This document shows, one piece after another, positions 46,725 through 59,599 of a DNA stretch of 64,000 nt. The DNA lies in the NCBI GenBank assembly GCA_020698575.1, contig CM036242.1, forward strand, positions 15,481,124 to 15,545,123, written 5' to 3'. Position numbers and translations under genes: made by a program. The notes beneath the pieces are model-generated. The model had not been told where the DNA came from, made no database searches, and worked only from the letters and a program-made list of their open reading frames with translations. The stretch comes from Bostrychus sinensis. Taxonomy: Eukaryota; Chordata; Actinopteri; Gobiiformes; Eleotridae. Positions within the stretch are counted from its first letter, which is position 1. Each line of letters starts with the position of its first letter.

Positions 46725-48200
46725 ATGAACTACAGAGCAGGCAAGTGCATAAGGGGCTTGAGCACCCTTTTGCTCATTGCCCCAAAAGTGCCCCTTTGCC
46801 AAAATCCTGTGGCCCTTCATAAACACAGATTCAGTGCTACTAACAAATAATAATTTACAAAGAATGTATAGCCTATGTGACCTGCCACCCATCAGTTCAT
46901 CATGTGATGTCACCTCGTGACCTTCAAATTGAAATTTTGCTGCTGCGTCCTGTCCAGAGCAGAGAGCTGTAGTTGGCGTGGTCCTAAGCACAAGTAATCT
47001 ACACTAAGCCAACCGAGACAGTGGTGGACTGGTGACCAGGACCACCAAGAGCTTCCAGGTATGCCAGTGTTAGTTTTGTGTCGGCCGTGAAAATGCATGT
47101 GTGTGTGTGTGAGTTGTCTCAGTCACAACATGCAGCAGCCCTTTTTGCGCAGCAACGCCCCCAACCCCCTCCTAACTTTTCCTTACTGTACTGAGGCTAC
47201 TGTCTATGGTCTCTACAGCCACGTGGTCACATGGTCTCAGCCCCGTGGTCCAGGCTGGCTCGTGGAATAGGTAATAAGAAGATGCTGTGCGCTGGATGAC
47301 TGGGGTGCGCCAGCTGCTGCCCCCTGCAGTATTGTAAAGCTTGCATAATGAGCCTGGTCAATCACAGCAAGTTTCTTAAAATCAAGGACAATCATACAAA
47401 GACGCACTATTCTCTTCTCAAGCTTCAAATCGTTTTTTGTTTGATCGGCCTCGTATTGGCAGAGATATGATCATAAACAGCTCACTGAAACATTATTGTA
47501 CAATTATGGCAAAGTGATCTGAAGCGCGTTATTTCTCAAAATATCTGAGCTGGATTATCACAATAATAATGTAAAACAAGTTCAGACATGCTGTTAAAAG
47601 TCTTTGGTTTTCTCTGGAGGAACAGCCTGATAGACTGAGACATGATATCTGTCCTGGAGCAGGGGAGGAGCTGAGCGGCAGAGGGGCTCAGGGCACAGTG
47701 TGGACACCATAAATGAATATGTGATCAGACATTAACTCAAAAATAAAATTATAATGCTCAAATAGAGAAGCTTATGCTGAATAATATAAAGCTCATAGGC
47801 ATATAGCCCATTTAATATGCCAGGATTTAACCATTAGTGCAGTCATTAGTCTGTGCTGTAGAAATTGTGATTTTTAATTTTTTATTTATTTATTTTTTTT
47901 AATTTAGAAATGCAATGGCCTATTTAACAACGCAGTCTACCAGTCCCTATTTTTAGGGAGCTCATGTTAAGAATGTGGTCATGACTTATTAAGTTATAAT
48001 AAATAAGGTTTATGTCCTGAATCTTGGTAGCATTAAAACATAAATTCTGCCCATATTTCTACCTGAAAGTCACAGCAATTTCTTCTAAAATGACCCAAAA
48101 TACAGAAAATTACAAATATTTTGTTTGAATTTTCTTGGGGGAGAACCCCCAGACCCCCTGCCAAAAAGGCACACTCACTTTTAAATCACTCTATAAAGAT
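46725..48200. repeat. Possible composite old DNA transposon
   Basis: The left has GGGGCTTGAGCACCCTTTTG, and the right TTGGGGGAGAACCCCCAGAC with GGCACACTCACTTTTAAATC, phrases I associate with a dispersed fish element. The middle is CpG-containing and non-coding. Ends are not defined. Confidence 0.25.
47314..47329 (-). promoter_or_regulatory. CTCF-like motif, minus strand
   Basis: CTGCTGCCCCCTGCAG; its complement has the GCAGGGGGCAGC core. One of two minus-strand matches facing the plus-strand match at 30287. Confidence 0.25.
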
Positions 48201-49149
48201 AAACAGTACAGATGTATTTTGGGATGCCTAGTCTGAGCTGCACCAGTCTGATATAATCCCAGTTTTTCATCTAATCTGGAGATTTGACAGTTTCATATGA
48301 TACGTATTGTGACAAATCTACTGACCTTCACTGGCAGTTTGGGCAAGTAAAGGTCTCTTTTCAGACTGGAGCGATGTCATTCAGTCACATGGGAATGATC
48401 ATGGACTCATCTGCGTGATCATTTTAGAGCAGGAATACTCTAAACAAACTCAAACAAAAGCGGTTGTTTAATGTGCCCAATTTAATTAATCATATAGGCC
48501 TACAATAGCGCTTTTTAAACACAATGTGGGGGCAGGCAGCCGGGTCCGGATCAAAGTTCCTTGGGGTCCGGATCAAAGGCCCTTGGAGTTTGAGAAGCCT
48601 TGCAATAAAACATTAGGTTTTCATTTAAAGTGATCTGGTAGGTTATATATTTTCTATTTTTTGTTACCAAACTTATATGTTGGTGCACATTAGTATTTTT
48701 GCGAAGTGATTATTCATCTTTTGGTTACATTAGGGATAAAAGCTGTCTTTTTGTGAAATAAGTCCAATGAGATTCAGAGAGGAGGCTTTTGAAGAATCAC
48801 AAGCATAAGCATTACACACAAAGGCCAAATTCAATATGGCCACAGGTGTACCAGGCGGTGGTTGAAGCTGTCGACTCTACTGATATATCTGGAGCCAGCT
48901 GAGAGGTTTAAGGCCTGTCTATCATTTATAGGATATATTTAATCTACGTTCAGAGTGAATTGTAAATACATCTACTCGGAGGAAAAGTTGAAAGACTGCA
49001 GTCTGATTGATGGGGAGATTGCAATAGAGGCATGTTTTGAGCTCAACACAAATCAAATCCATTACAACTTCTGCTACTTTTGGTTTACTGAAGGGACTTT
49101 AGAGTTTTAGAAGTCGAGCCGTTTTAATTACTGCAAATTACATAAATTA

Positions 49150-49415
49150 TCAATTCATGAAGCCTATCCAAGCAGCTTCGGGCTTTAGGCGGCAAACACC
49201 CTGGACACTGGACAGGTAGACCCAGGGCTAACAAAGAGTCATACACAGACAGACACATTCATTCACTAGGGGCAATTTAGAGTACCCCTAAACATGCATT
49301 TCTTGGAGCAGTGGGAATAAGCCAGAGTGCCAAGAAAACCCCACGGTAACATGGAGAGGACATACAGACGGCACCCAGGGAGACTGAGCTCATACACACA
49401 CAGTGCTAAAGTCTC
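49150..49415 (-). repeat. SINE copy, first family
   Basis: GGCTTTAGGCGGCAAACACC, CACATTCATTCACTAGGGGC and CCACGGTAACATGGAGAGGA follow the order of the copy at 4310-4690, diverged. Confidence 0.6.
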
Positions 49416-49564
49416 CCTTACCATACCTTACCTTGCTACATATTTTACCATATGTATAACTGAAGTAAACAGATACATGTTCCCTGGGCTACTCCAGTGC
49501 ACTCTTGCTCTGTCTTGGTCTCAATGCATTTTTAGTCCTGGAAACGTATTAGGTAAGCAGCAAA

Positions 49565-49586
49565 GTTTCACACACACACACACACA
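49565..49586 (+). repeat. (CA)n microsatellite, short
   Basis: About nine CA units. Confidence 0.8.
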
Positions 49587-49939
49587 AGTTTTTACACACT
49601 CATTGGCAATGTCTAGGAATAATTTGGGCTCAACCGTTAGCAGTGCTGTTTTCCAACCAAGCAGCACTGTTGCTTTAAGACTAAGAAAAGTTTTGTGACA
49701 GCCTTATTTGATACTCACAAACCATAGTATATCATTCAGTGTGAATTTAAATAATTGTTACTGGACTTTTATCACCTTCATTGGATAGACAGACACCGAT
49801 AACTGCCAGGAAATCAGAGAGAGAGAGAGAGAGAAAGACAGCAAAGGAAACTCTTTCAAGTTGGGAATGTGTGTACTCCGGTATGTGATAAACACCCTGA
49901 GACACTGAGGTGTGCTTTTTTACTATACCATCCTTCCTA

Positions 49940-50060
49940 GTATTCATTCATTCATCTTTTCACGCTTATTCCCATTAGGGGTTGCAGGTGACTAGAGTCT
50001 ATCCTTGCCGCTATGGCCCTTAGGCGGGGTACACCCTGGACAGTGGCCAGTTGGTACCTC
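49940..50060 (-). repeat. SINE tail fragment, first family
   Basis: An (ATTC)n start, then CATTAGGGGTTGCAGGTGAC and TTAGGCGGGGTACACCCTGG. Confidence 0.6.
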
Positions 50061-50122
50061 CACAGCATTTTGTACAGACAGTGATGTTAGCCTGGTCGAC
50101 ACACCATGAAATAAATAAAGCA

Positions 50123-50353
50123 TTGTAAATGGTCACATTTATACAGCGCTGTTCTACCTCAATGGGTACTCAAAGTGCTTTACATCAAGGAGCCATTCAC
50201 ACTCACACACCTGTGTGCACATACCCTGGTGGCAAGATGGGTTTAGTGTTTTGCCCAAAGACACAGCATCAGTATGCAACGGGGTGAGTGGGGTTTGAAC
50301 CACCAACCTTCTGGCTAGTGGACAAGTGGCTCTACCAATTGAGCTCCTCCTGT
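50123..50353 (-). repeat. tRNA-derived SINE, second family, with A and B boxes
   Basis: On the minus strand the head reads GGAGCTCAATTGGTAGAG (A box, 50330-50347) and GGTTCAAACCCC (B box, 50290-50301) with tRNA-like spacing. The body ends in a GTAAAGCACTTTGAGTACCC type sequence and a TATAAATG-like tail. It lies about 370 bp before the candidate terminal exon. Confidence 0.8.
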
Positions 50354-50723
50354 ATAAAGTGCACTCCATTTTGGATAGAACTTGTTATGATTGGTCAAAT
50401 AGGATTGTTTTCAGTCATTTTTACTCACTTAACATTGCTAGGAAAGTGAATGGCAGGCAAGAGTGTATTGCTGATCAAAGCACAAGACACTCTTGCTGCT
50501 ATTGCTACATACTAAAAAGAATCAAATAATAAAGTTCCTAAGTCACCTTACTACACGAAATGTCTTCTGCCATGGCTTGTCTCCATCTCAAAAACAGACA
50601 AACCTTTTACTGTTTATTTTGGCCTTGCTTGTGTTTACATTTGTGTTGTTGGTACATTTCAGTATCTCCAGCTTCCCGTCATTACATTTATCTCCCCATA
50701 TTTTACGTCTTATTTCTTCCCAG

Positions 50724-50926
50724 AAGCGCGGCCCTCTTTAGTGCCAGTAATTCCCGCAGGTTGTCAACTGCTCGTACGTCTGAGAGAACAGATCGTCTCC
50801 CCCATCCACAGCCCACAGGCCACTCCACAAAGAGATATAGCACGTCAGATTATTAGGCACGAGAAGCAGCGCTCCGGCTTCTATTATGAGAAGAGGAAGC
50901 ACTCTTACGAGGCCTTTGGGGCTTAG
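50724..50926 (+). CDS. Candidate 3'-terminal coding exon, unknown protein
   Basis: A strong acceptor (TTATTTCTTCCCAG to 50723) is followed by 66 open codons in one frame, entered after two bases, ending in TAG at 50924-50926; AATAAA lies at 51012-51017. The C-terminus reads RQIIRHEKQRSGFYYEKRKH then SYEAFGA, strongly charged and aromatic. Many third positions in the last 40 codons are G or C, unlike the AT-rich surroundings. There is no signal peptide, membrane segment or recognised domain, and I do not know the protein. It could be the last exon of a long gene whose other exons are outside the window or too short to see, or a conserved non-coding element that happens to be open. Upstream exons were not found. 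Confidence 0.4.
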
Positions 50927-51011
50927 TCGGGGAGGACTGGGCTGAGAGCAAAGAGGAGAAGCATGATGCTGTGTTGTCTTTCCAAATGGACAGGAATAAG
51001 TAACACGGACT

Positions 51012-51017
51012 AATAAA
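51012..51017 (+). other. Polyadenylation signal after the candidate terminal exon
   Basis: AATAAA 85 bases beyond the TAG of the candidate exon at 50724-50926. AATAAA is common by chance in AT-rich DNA, so the weight comes from its position. Confidence 0.35.
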
Positions 51018-51019
51018 GA

Positions 51020-52119
51020 AACACTTAACTATATTCTATAAATCTCTATTTGTGTTTTAAAATTCTTCTGTCCCCAGGCCTACCATTCACAACAGATTCT
51101 TTGCATTGAGCGGCCAAATATACTACTCTACGCAGTGTTATGCGTATTGGATTAAATCTTTTTATTCCAGACATTACAGTTATTATCATGCAGCCATAAC
51201 AGAAAAAGATGGACTGTTCATGATTTTTTACAGTATTTTTATCTAGCAGCTTGTGATCAGACTGAAAACTGAAAATGTTACAGTTTTTTTTTTTCTTTTG
51301 TAAAAGTTCATACTGTTTTATTTTTTGTTTGTTTGTTTGTTTGTTTTTTGTTTTTTTTTTCATTGTGTGATGTTTCTGTGAGTGTCTTGTAGGCTGCTTA
51401 TGTAGTTTTGACAGACCGTAGTGAAAACGCTCTACTACGCCCCCTGCTATCTGTGCCCCAGGTGTGGTAAGGTGTATGCTTCTTTGTCCCGGTTAGTGTT
51501 TCTGGGTCCTGTACCTACAAGACACAGTCACATCACGTGACGGTTCTGACAAAGACTTGTGGAAGTAGCCCACACATTTGAAGCAGGTAAACAATCAAAA
51601 AAACTATTAAACTGTTAGTGGTTTTGTCATGTTCATGAAATATTAAGTTAAATACTGGATGCATTTAAATGTCATATTGCTTTTAATCAATGTTTTAAAT
51701 TATGTTTTGTTATCATTGTGTGTTGTGTGACAGCCTTTAATGGGTGCTGTGCTGTGAGACATGGAGCATGCTTGATAGCTTAAAAATGTTTGCTAGGTTT
51801 ATGTCTGGAAACAGCAATATTAAAAGTATTGCCTAACTATGAACAACAAAAGACAAATTACTAATGTTGCTCAGTTCAGTGTGATTAACACCGCCACATG
51901 AAGTGATTTGAGGTGGAGGTACGAATGTGTGTTTCTTCCTGTGCATGTAAAGACTCATACCAGTTAGATAGCTTAATCGAGCCATTGCCATTGTCCAATT
52001 AAGCTGTGTATGCACCATAACAGAGCTAACATTCTGTGGGAGCTAAGGTGGAGGGTGCTTCTGTTCCTTTTTTGCAAACTGGAAACAAGTTGGTAAAGCC
52101 CCGATGTGTCAGGAATTTT
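51020..52119. other. Gene-less stretch after the candidate terminal exon
   Basis: Contains a T/(TTTG)n block at 51285-51360 and a GC-richer part at 51400-51560 with the CTCF-like motif. No further exon seen. Confidence 0.4.
51435..51452 (-). promoter_or_regulatory. CTCF-like motif, minus strand
   Basis: CTACGCCCCCTGCTATCT; its complement AGATAGCAGGGGGCGTAG matches the AGCAGGGGGCG core. Occupancy unknown. Confidence 0.3.
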
Positions 52120-52460
52120 CTATTATTCATTCATTTTCATCATCATTTCACTTAGTTCTCTTAGAGGTTGCAGGCATTTGTATTATGTCCAAGTGACTAT
52201 GGACTGGGTTCACCTTGAACAGACCAGTTAGTCGCAGGCTACACTTGCTTTTAACCAATCACTCTCACATTCATTCACTAGGAGCTTTTTAGGTCACCTA
52301 TTCTCCTATCACATGCATGTGTATGGATGATGAATAGAAGCCAGAGTACACAGAACACAAAAACACAGTAACACAAAAAGCGCAAGCAGACTCCACTCAG
52401 AGGGATTGGCCAGCACTGCTGAGAGACAGGAGTGCTAACCATTCTGCGACCCTGCACCCG
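52120..52460 (-). repeat. SINE copy, first family, diverged
   Basis: TTCATTCATTTTCATCATC, CTCTCACATTCATTCACTAG, CATGCATGTGTATGGATGA and GCTAACCATTCTGCGACCCT keep the family order. Confidence 0.6.
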
Positions 52461-54919
52461 AATAGCAGTTTTAGCATTTTTTTGGATGGCTTTCATCATA
52501 TGAAGTGAACAGTCCAAGCTGGTGCAGGCTCTGTCAGCCAAGTTTTCAGTGGCTCGTTTTCATTTAGCATTACTTTCTGATGGACCCTTATAACAGTGTC
52601 CCTGTGTAGTTTACTGCTTGTAAATGTTTGATTATTATTTTATAAGCAAATATGCACCATGTGGATTCTATCACTATTTTTTCTATGTTAACTTTTATAT
52701 ACTTGAACTTTTGCTGTATAAGTGCAGCAACATTTCACAGCAGGTAGATCATACACTCCTGCATAGATAGTGCCATGAACCACAGCTTATTCAGCTCCCT
52801 GGCGCTGACATCTTAGCACCTTCGTTGAAATCAAACAGAATATGTCTCAGTATTCATTAGATGCATTGTAACTATAGAGAGGAGTCCTCATCTTACAGGT
52901 AAGTGTGTGTTAAGAGGTCTTTGCGAGCCCAGTCATTTGATCAGTGCTGCAGCTTTAAGGCTTTATTCAAGTCCATTGCAACCTCTGCTCCGTGCTCTTG
53001 TATGACTCGAGAGATTAGGCTGCTGCGCACACACCGAACACTGCACCTACTGTAAAAAGAGCCCGCTGTTCAGCCACAGCGCATACAGGCATTTCAAAGG
53101 CTCCCCACTCAAGCTTACAGTGCGCAATTGAAGCAAAAAATAGCATGGTGTGAAATGTTATTCACACCAGATGAGAGGGGGCATATTGGTTGCCCTTTGC
53201 CACCACTGTCAAACCCTCATCCCTGAAAATGCCTCCAAAAACTCTGACAATACCCTTTGGAGGGCCATGCTTGTCGGTACACCACCGTTCATCCTCTCAC
53301 CCTCTCCTTAAACCTGGCAGCTTAAAAATGGAACCTCAGTATTTGCATTCCAATTAGCATAAATGTAAGAAAGTGGAACAAGTAGCTTTGAAAGTCATCC
53401 AGCCAAGCGCATATTCAACCAGCAGTGAAAGAATGGAAAAAAAGGCAAAGGCAAGAGAAAAATAGTAAATGCATAGAGCGCAAGTGGAGGGGAGAAAAAG
53501 TATTGGGTATTATAATAGCAAGCTCGGGCTATGCGGTTTGAACCACTGGTGTATGTCTTTTATGAGCTTACGACTTCACGCTGCGTGGAAAATCCGCCGC
53601 GCTGCCAGCCTGGTTCGGCATGTCACTTTTAATCACATACCCCTCAGAGATCTGATCCAACTGATCAAAGATGGCTCTGAGTCTAACTTAACGTGTCAAC
53701 AAAAATGTGTGGGTCTTGCATGTTAGTGCCTGGAACATAAGGGGAACATATAGTATGGCGTGTTAAATGAGGAGACTGTTTGTTGGTTAGAGAGTATATG
53801 TGTTATTGGTTGTGTATCTTTCAATTGTGTCCAGTGCTAAGACTCTTTAAATGTTGTGAGGCTAAATCTATGGGTGATGCTATCTGAGAGAGGATTAGCA
53901 AATAGCCACCTGGACAGATGGCTGCGCACATTATAAAAGACAAAAACAAACACAAGTCCAGCCTTAGGGTTTTCAGCTCCACACTCTTGTTGCATGTTGG
54001 CTAATTAGCAGACACTTTACCCCAAGTAGCACGCTGTGCAGCAGCATCAGCATCACATTCAGCCACTGCACAAAGCAGAGCAGAAAAGGCAAATTGGTGT
54101 TGAACAAACATTTCTAGCAGCACTTGAGGCACCAGTCTCATGCTTTAAGTTAAATATTTACAGGCAGAAGCAAAGAAGCAGCAAAAGGAGAGGGAGAAGG
54201 GGAAGCCAACAAACATTATCAGGCCAAGTTATTTTAGGGTTATTCAATTCTGTATGACCTTTCTGTGAGATGGAACACTGTGCACCACTGTATTATTACT
54301 GTACTTCTGTTGTGTTAGCCGTTTAACTGCTGCAGCCTGACATTTGTTGTCATTTTATTTGCCCCTTTTGTCTGTTGGCATTTCTGCTGTGTATCCGTCT
54401 CCTTTGACAGTGTTTATTGGCCCTGCTGCCCCAGAACTCTACCATCACCCACCCTCCATTTTGACCTCTATCTGAGCTGTGAGATGTGTCCAGCAATGCT
54501 CCCTTTCCCAGAGGTGCTGACCCTAGTGGAGCCACTCCTTGCCAGAGAGCCCTGAGCAGCAGGGGACCATGGAAAATGCCACACTGGTGCTGTGCACTGC
54601 ATATGGTATCTGTCTGCACAAGAAGGTGTTGCTTCAGGCACAGTCACATTATCTGTTTTCCTTCAGGTTTAAGTTCACTATAATATATAATCCAGATAGC
54701 CTCTGAACATTGCAAATGTTGTGTTTAATTAGATTTCTGAATATTTTTGGCAGATTTCCCAAAGGTAGAATACACATTTTAACTTAATTCCCAATCATAT
54801 CAATATACATGATCAAGAAACCACCACACTTACTGCAGCCATTCAGTCTCCTTAATTTTTATTTAGACTCTCAAAGATAATGCAGGATCCAAATGAAACA
54901 GTACACCGTCACACCGTCA

Positions 54920-54990
54920 GTCCTGTCAATGCATTTATATAGCACTTTAGATGGCATTTTGCCCTCAAGGTGCACAGAGCTCATTGCATC
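54920..54990 (-). repeat. SINE 3' fragment, second family
   Basis: TTTATATAGCACTTTAGATG with CAAGGTGCACAGAGC resembles the tail region of 50123-50353. Confidence 0.35.
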
Positions 54991-55679
54991 AAGCATCCAG
55001 AAAACACAACACAAACAATGTGGTGTTCATGTTACTTTTGTATACACAAAGGGGATAAAACAGGACACAAACCAACGTTAATATGCATACATGCAACAAA
55101 AATAAAGAAATACTTCAGCCACAAGCAATAAGAAATTCACATTGTGTAAATGCAGAGTTGACATTCACGTTCGTCCACACGTTTTGATCATTGCAGTACT
55201 GATATTAAATATTAGCATGGGAACATACATACAGTATGTGTAGTGATAGATTAACGTTCACTGTCTTAAGTTTTTATTCCAGCCCTTGCCTGAACACCCA
55301 GACCTGCACACTTGTAACCTAAATATGACAGTATTTTTCCCAGTTGATTTTGTTGTCTCCAGATAAAAAGAACAATGACAGTGAAGTATACAGTAAAACT
55401 CCAAAGTTGCCATGCCCATATTTGTCACTGTCTTTGCTACACTTTTGCCCCTTTGTAATAAAAATGCCTTGAGCTGTGATGCTAAGTCAGCTGGAAATAC
55501 TGTAGCATATCCAGTGCACCTTTTATTAACACTGTATGTGACATGCAAACACAGTGCGCTACCGCTGCTAATGCACTTTATAATGTTGTAGAATGTGGCA
55601 ATGTAAAGATCTCCACTGAGATGAAAATAGCCATTATTACTTGCACGTTGATAGTGAAGAAACATATGCACCTATTCTA

Positions 55680-55890
55680 GCCCAGCTAATTATCAGCTCC
55701 CCATATAATTAAGGCTTATAGATGAGCAAACATAATTAGTAGGCATTATGCAGACCTAATGGGGGAGTGAACAGGTGAACATGTTCTCAGTCCTTTGTTT
55801 ATGAGCTAAGGGTAAGCTATAATGATGCAGGAGAATAAAAGTTGATTAGTTATGACCTAAATATGGCCTTATGCTGAATTGATGGAATAT
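55680..55890. other. Candidate conserved non-coding element
   Basis: Repeat-free and rich in homeodomain-like cores (CAGCTAATTATCAGC, CATATAATTAAGGC, ACATAATTAGTAGG). Confidence 0.22.
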
Positions 55891-56155
55891 AATATAGTGT
55901 ATAACTGCACCAGCTTCTGCAGATTTATTTTATTACCCACTTGGAACAAAAGCTGAACAGTAAGTTTGGTTCAGGGGTGTTCACCTTAATTGCACTCTTA
56001 ATTGGAAAAAGTACTCATAATCTGGACTCCGTAAATTGTTATTTTAAAATATTACTCAAATAGACTGTAAAGAAGGTGAGCATGCCATCCACACATAATG
56101 TTTTATTCATGAAATATACTTAAAGCAACACTATGGAGTATCTGGACCTTAAAGC

Positions 56156-56252
56156 AGAGTATTGCAGTCTTTTGAACATAATCAACTTTTTGCCTCATGA
56201 CATTTTACTATAAAATGAAAAACAGTTGTGAGGAATCAGTGGAAACAGAGCT

Positions 56253-56327
<75 letters not shown>

Positions 56328-56545
56328 TCTTTGAGATGAATGAATGATAGCAGACTGGATGTAAAGAGCTTGATGATCGGTCAGTGCTTCCTGGAGTGGG
56401 CGGGCATTTGTGTGAGAGGCAGAGGATCATGTAACCAAGTGTTCTGAGGACTCAGAAAGCCCGTACCAGAGAATACAGGATTACTTAAACATGCATGAAT
56501 GAAGCAAAACACAACTCATTATAACATTATAACATGGTAGAATGG
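56156..56545 (+). repeat. Interspersed repeat, copy B with (TA)n expansion
   Basis: Partner of 3090-3440: TTGCAGTCTTTTGAACAT, GGTCAGTGCTTCCTGGAGTG and GAATGAAGCAAAACACAACT. A (TA)n tract (56256-56325) occupies a place where copy A has none. Confidence 0.65.
56256..56325 (+). repeat. (TA)n microsatellite
   Basis: About 35 TA units. Confidence 0.95.
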
Positions 56546-59500
56546 TTTAAAAAGTACATTTTGCATGATATATCCCCTTTAAAAGAACATTTCAAAAATT
56601 ATAATGGTAGTGCAAATCTTAACAGGACAAACTGCCTCTCCCTCAACCCCTGAGCACTTCCCATTAGCATCCTCTCTGACTATGTAATGCAGGGGAACAG
56701 GTAGGTCACTCTACAAGGTGCTAGAAAAAAATGCAAGCAAAGATCTAATGCTAATGCTAACTAAAACATAGATGTTCTTTTTGTCAAGTTCATTTCTGAA
56801 TTATGCAGGCTCTCAAATTTTGACCCAGACTTGGCATGAGATTTTTTGCGCGAGGTGACTAGGGTCTATATATTTAACCAAACTGAATTTGAACATAACC
56901 AAATATCTTTTATAACATGACAATTAGTAATACGCTTTAAAGCCACTTTTCTTTATTTTTTGTCCATAAACGATTCTACAGTGCTCTGAGTCTGTCCCTC
57001 TCTCATGTCTTTGCCATGGGTTCCTGTTCACCTTGCATGCACATGATCCACTATAGCGCCAGTTTATCCATTCCATGCTGGAGCCTGATAGACCCAAGTC
57101 TCCCTGCCTCACACATGTTGATGCGCTGATAATTAGGTCTAGTTCCCATCCAATAATAGGTCTTTTTTTCAGCGTGAGAAATGCTAGGTGTGGCGTGTGA
57201 GAGAGCTGAAATGCATGTGTCTCATGGTGAATGAGTGAGACTTGAGAGCCCTGTGAATTATGAACTATGACATACACTGCCTTTTCTGTTCATATTGTTA
57301 TCAAAATTAGGCTTCTGGAGTCTTGTCAATCAGCAAAAGTTGCATTGTACTGTTTTAAGTGTTGCTTGAGTAAAAGGGCACAGTGCCAAAAAGGTTATTA
57401 ACAACGTGGCATATCACTGGCTTTTCTGGAAAAGCACTGAAAAGAATTTATTGTCTAGCTTGTTTATGGTGATGCATAGGTGAGTTGAAATGCATTTGAG
57501 GTTGTGTGGAGGACCTAATAATTGGGCACCTGTCATCACAGACATGAAATAGTGTTCCCAGTGGCACAACCAATCCTGTCCTATATACAGGTATTCTCAG
57601 AGAGTACAGGAGTAAATCTGGCACAGTGTAAAATTATGTGTACATTGTGTGATATTGTGCAGGCTTTAGTTATAGAGTGAAGATAATAACAACCCTCCCA
57701 TGAAAGTTGTAGGCTTAGTTTGAAAACACGGCCTAATTAAAGCGGTTTACTACTTATATTTAACTAAGAGCATTTATGTCCTTGCTCATTCCTCTCCTGA
57801 GTATACGACATGGGTTTGTGGGTGGGGTGATGGGGGGTTTAATTTGTCGAGAAGAATCCCATCATTGGGGTGGCCTAATGAAAGAGAGATCAAAAGATTA
57901 GTTAATATTCAGACACATTTATTAAACACAATGCGGATTGTGAGCAAACAGCGGTATTACACAGAATCCTTTCAGAGCAACGGCTTCAGCAGATAAGCCA
58001 CCATTAAAGAGTTGAACACAGACAGCGCTCAGGGCCTTGCTGTGAACTGAGCAATATTTATTCCCACTCTGTATGACTTCTAATTGGGTCTTAAAGGTAA
58101 TAGAGGAGATATACGATCTCAAACTACAAACAAACATACTAACTATTTCATGTGTAAATAAATAAAATACAGGACACGATCCAGTGCAAATATGCCAATT
58201 GTGCAAATTATTATAAAAGTGCTAAGTGCCATTTAGGTACTTCGGGAGCTCTATAGCGTTGCCCTGAGGGCGCAGTTTGCATTTACACATTTACACATGT
58301 TTATGTAATATCTGTGGAGACACATATTGGTAATTTTTATAATGTATATAAAAAAAGTGCCACTTTTGATACAGCTCAGTGGGTCAACTCAGGCCCATTG
58401 ACAGGTTTGCTGGGGCCCAGGCAAGAAGGCTTCACATGGGCCCCCATATAATAAAAATATAAGAAGAGGGACCATTTATTCTCCAAATGGTGCAAGCATA
58501 GCTATGACGGAAACAGAGTTAATTTGCTATCTTGTGTACTCCGAATACGCTACCACCAACTCCAAGATCGTCTATTTATAGGACCAACAGTGTGTGTCCA
58601 ATGGCCAACTGTCCAAGAGCTGGAGGTTCACTGCAAGCATACCAGTTCACCTAAGACAGGCTATACAGATAAGCACCAACACAGCCTCATGCACACATAC
58701 TTTAGGAACTATTTTGGGGAAGGGCAATATGGACATCTCTGTGGTCGATACTAAACAACCACATATACTGTACAGTTCATCACATCAGGGCTGTTTTGCT
58801 TGAAGGTCATAGAATCCATCTGTATTCTGGTCACATATTCAATAAAACAGAGATAGATAGAATAAAACATAGATTCTGAAGCCTCAGCAGCCTGAGCAAC
58901 TGGACAGCCATGCCCTGCAGGAAATGCATCATCACACTTTTTTAGTTAAAGCTTTTAAAAGGGGGGACCTTGAGGGCTTTCAGGTGATGTAACACTACCA
59001 AGGACCAAGACAGTGGCTGAGAGCTGTTGGTTGATGTTAACCTCCAAGTTGCATCCATTGTTCCTGTTAAAATGTGTTGTTTTTACCAGCCTTCATACTG
59101 ACTGACTCCATCCCTTAAGTGGCAACTATTCACTTTATGGTGACCCCTAAAATTACCTCTGTATTTCTTCCTCAGCCTACACAATAAACCAAACAATGAC
59201 CCACAGAAAAGTCAAATTACTAGGATGTGATTAGTCCATAAATCTGTCAATCGCAACAACTGCAGTTTGCATAATAATAACTTCTCTTTTTGAGGCTATT
59301 TTCTACTTGTCACGTCTTGTCACATTAATGGCGAACCAAGAGAAAAGTGCTGCTGAATAATAAATGGTAGTCTATTTGGGATTCTTTTATGAGAATATTT
59401 TCTGTTTTTATCAATTCCAACAAATATCCTAAAGCAGAACTTTTCTCATTTCTTCGCTCTTTTTGCCTCATTTTCTCTCTGGAGCTCCCCCTATGTTTTG

Positions 59501-59599
59501 GAGTAAAGCACCATCATAAATAATACTATGTCTAGTTGACACCTATATCATCCCTCGCTCAGCTTTTAGGGAACAATTTAAGGAAAGGGGAAATTGTAC
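56546..59599. other. Gene-less stretch, nothing firm
   Basis: No gene supported. A GGGGCCCAGGCAAGAAGGC phrase near 58410-58445 resembles part of a dispersed fish element. Confidence 0.35.

Larger units (their letters stand above)
52461..56155. other. Mostly single-copy gene-less stretch
   Basis: Complex sequence at 52800-53750 and 54350-54680 could include conserved elements. An ACAG|GTAAGT donor-like site at 52899 has no supported exon before it. Otherwise AT-rich. Confidence 0.35.

Noticed and set aside
55258..55671. 137-codon minus-strand frame
   Set aside because: Composition typical of chance frames, no recognisable domain or exon signals.
56924..57277. 117-codon minus-strand frame
   Set aside because: No family resemblance and no supporting signals.
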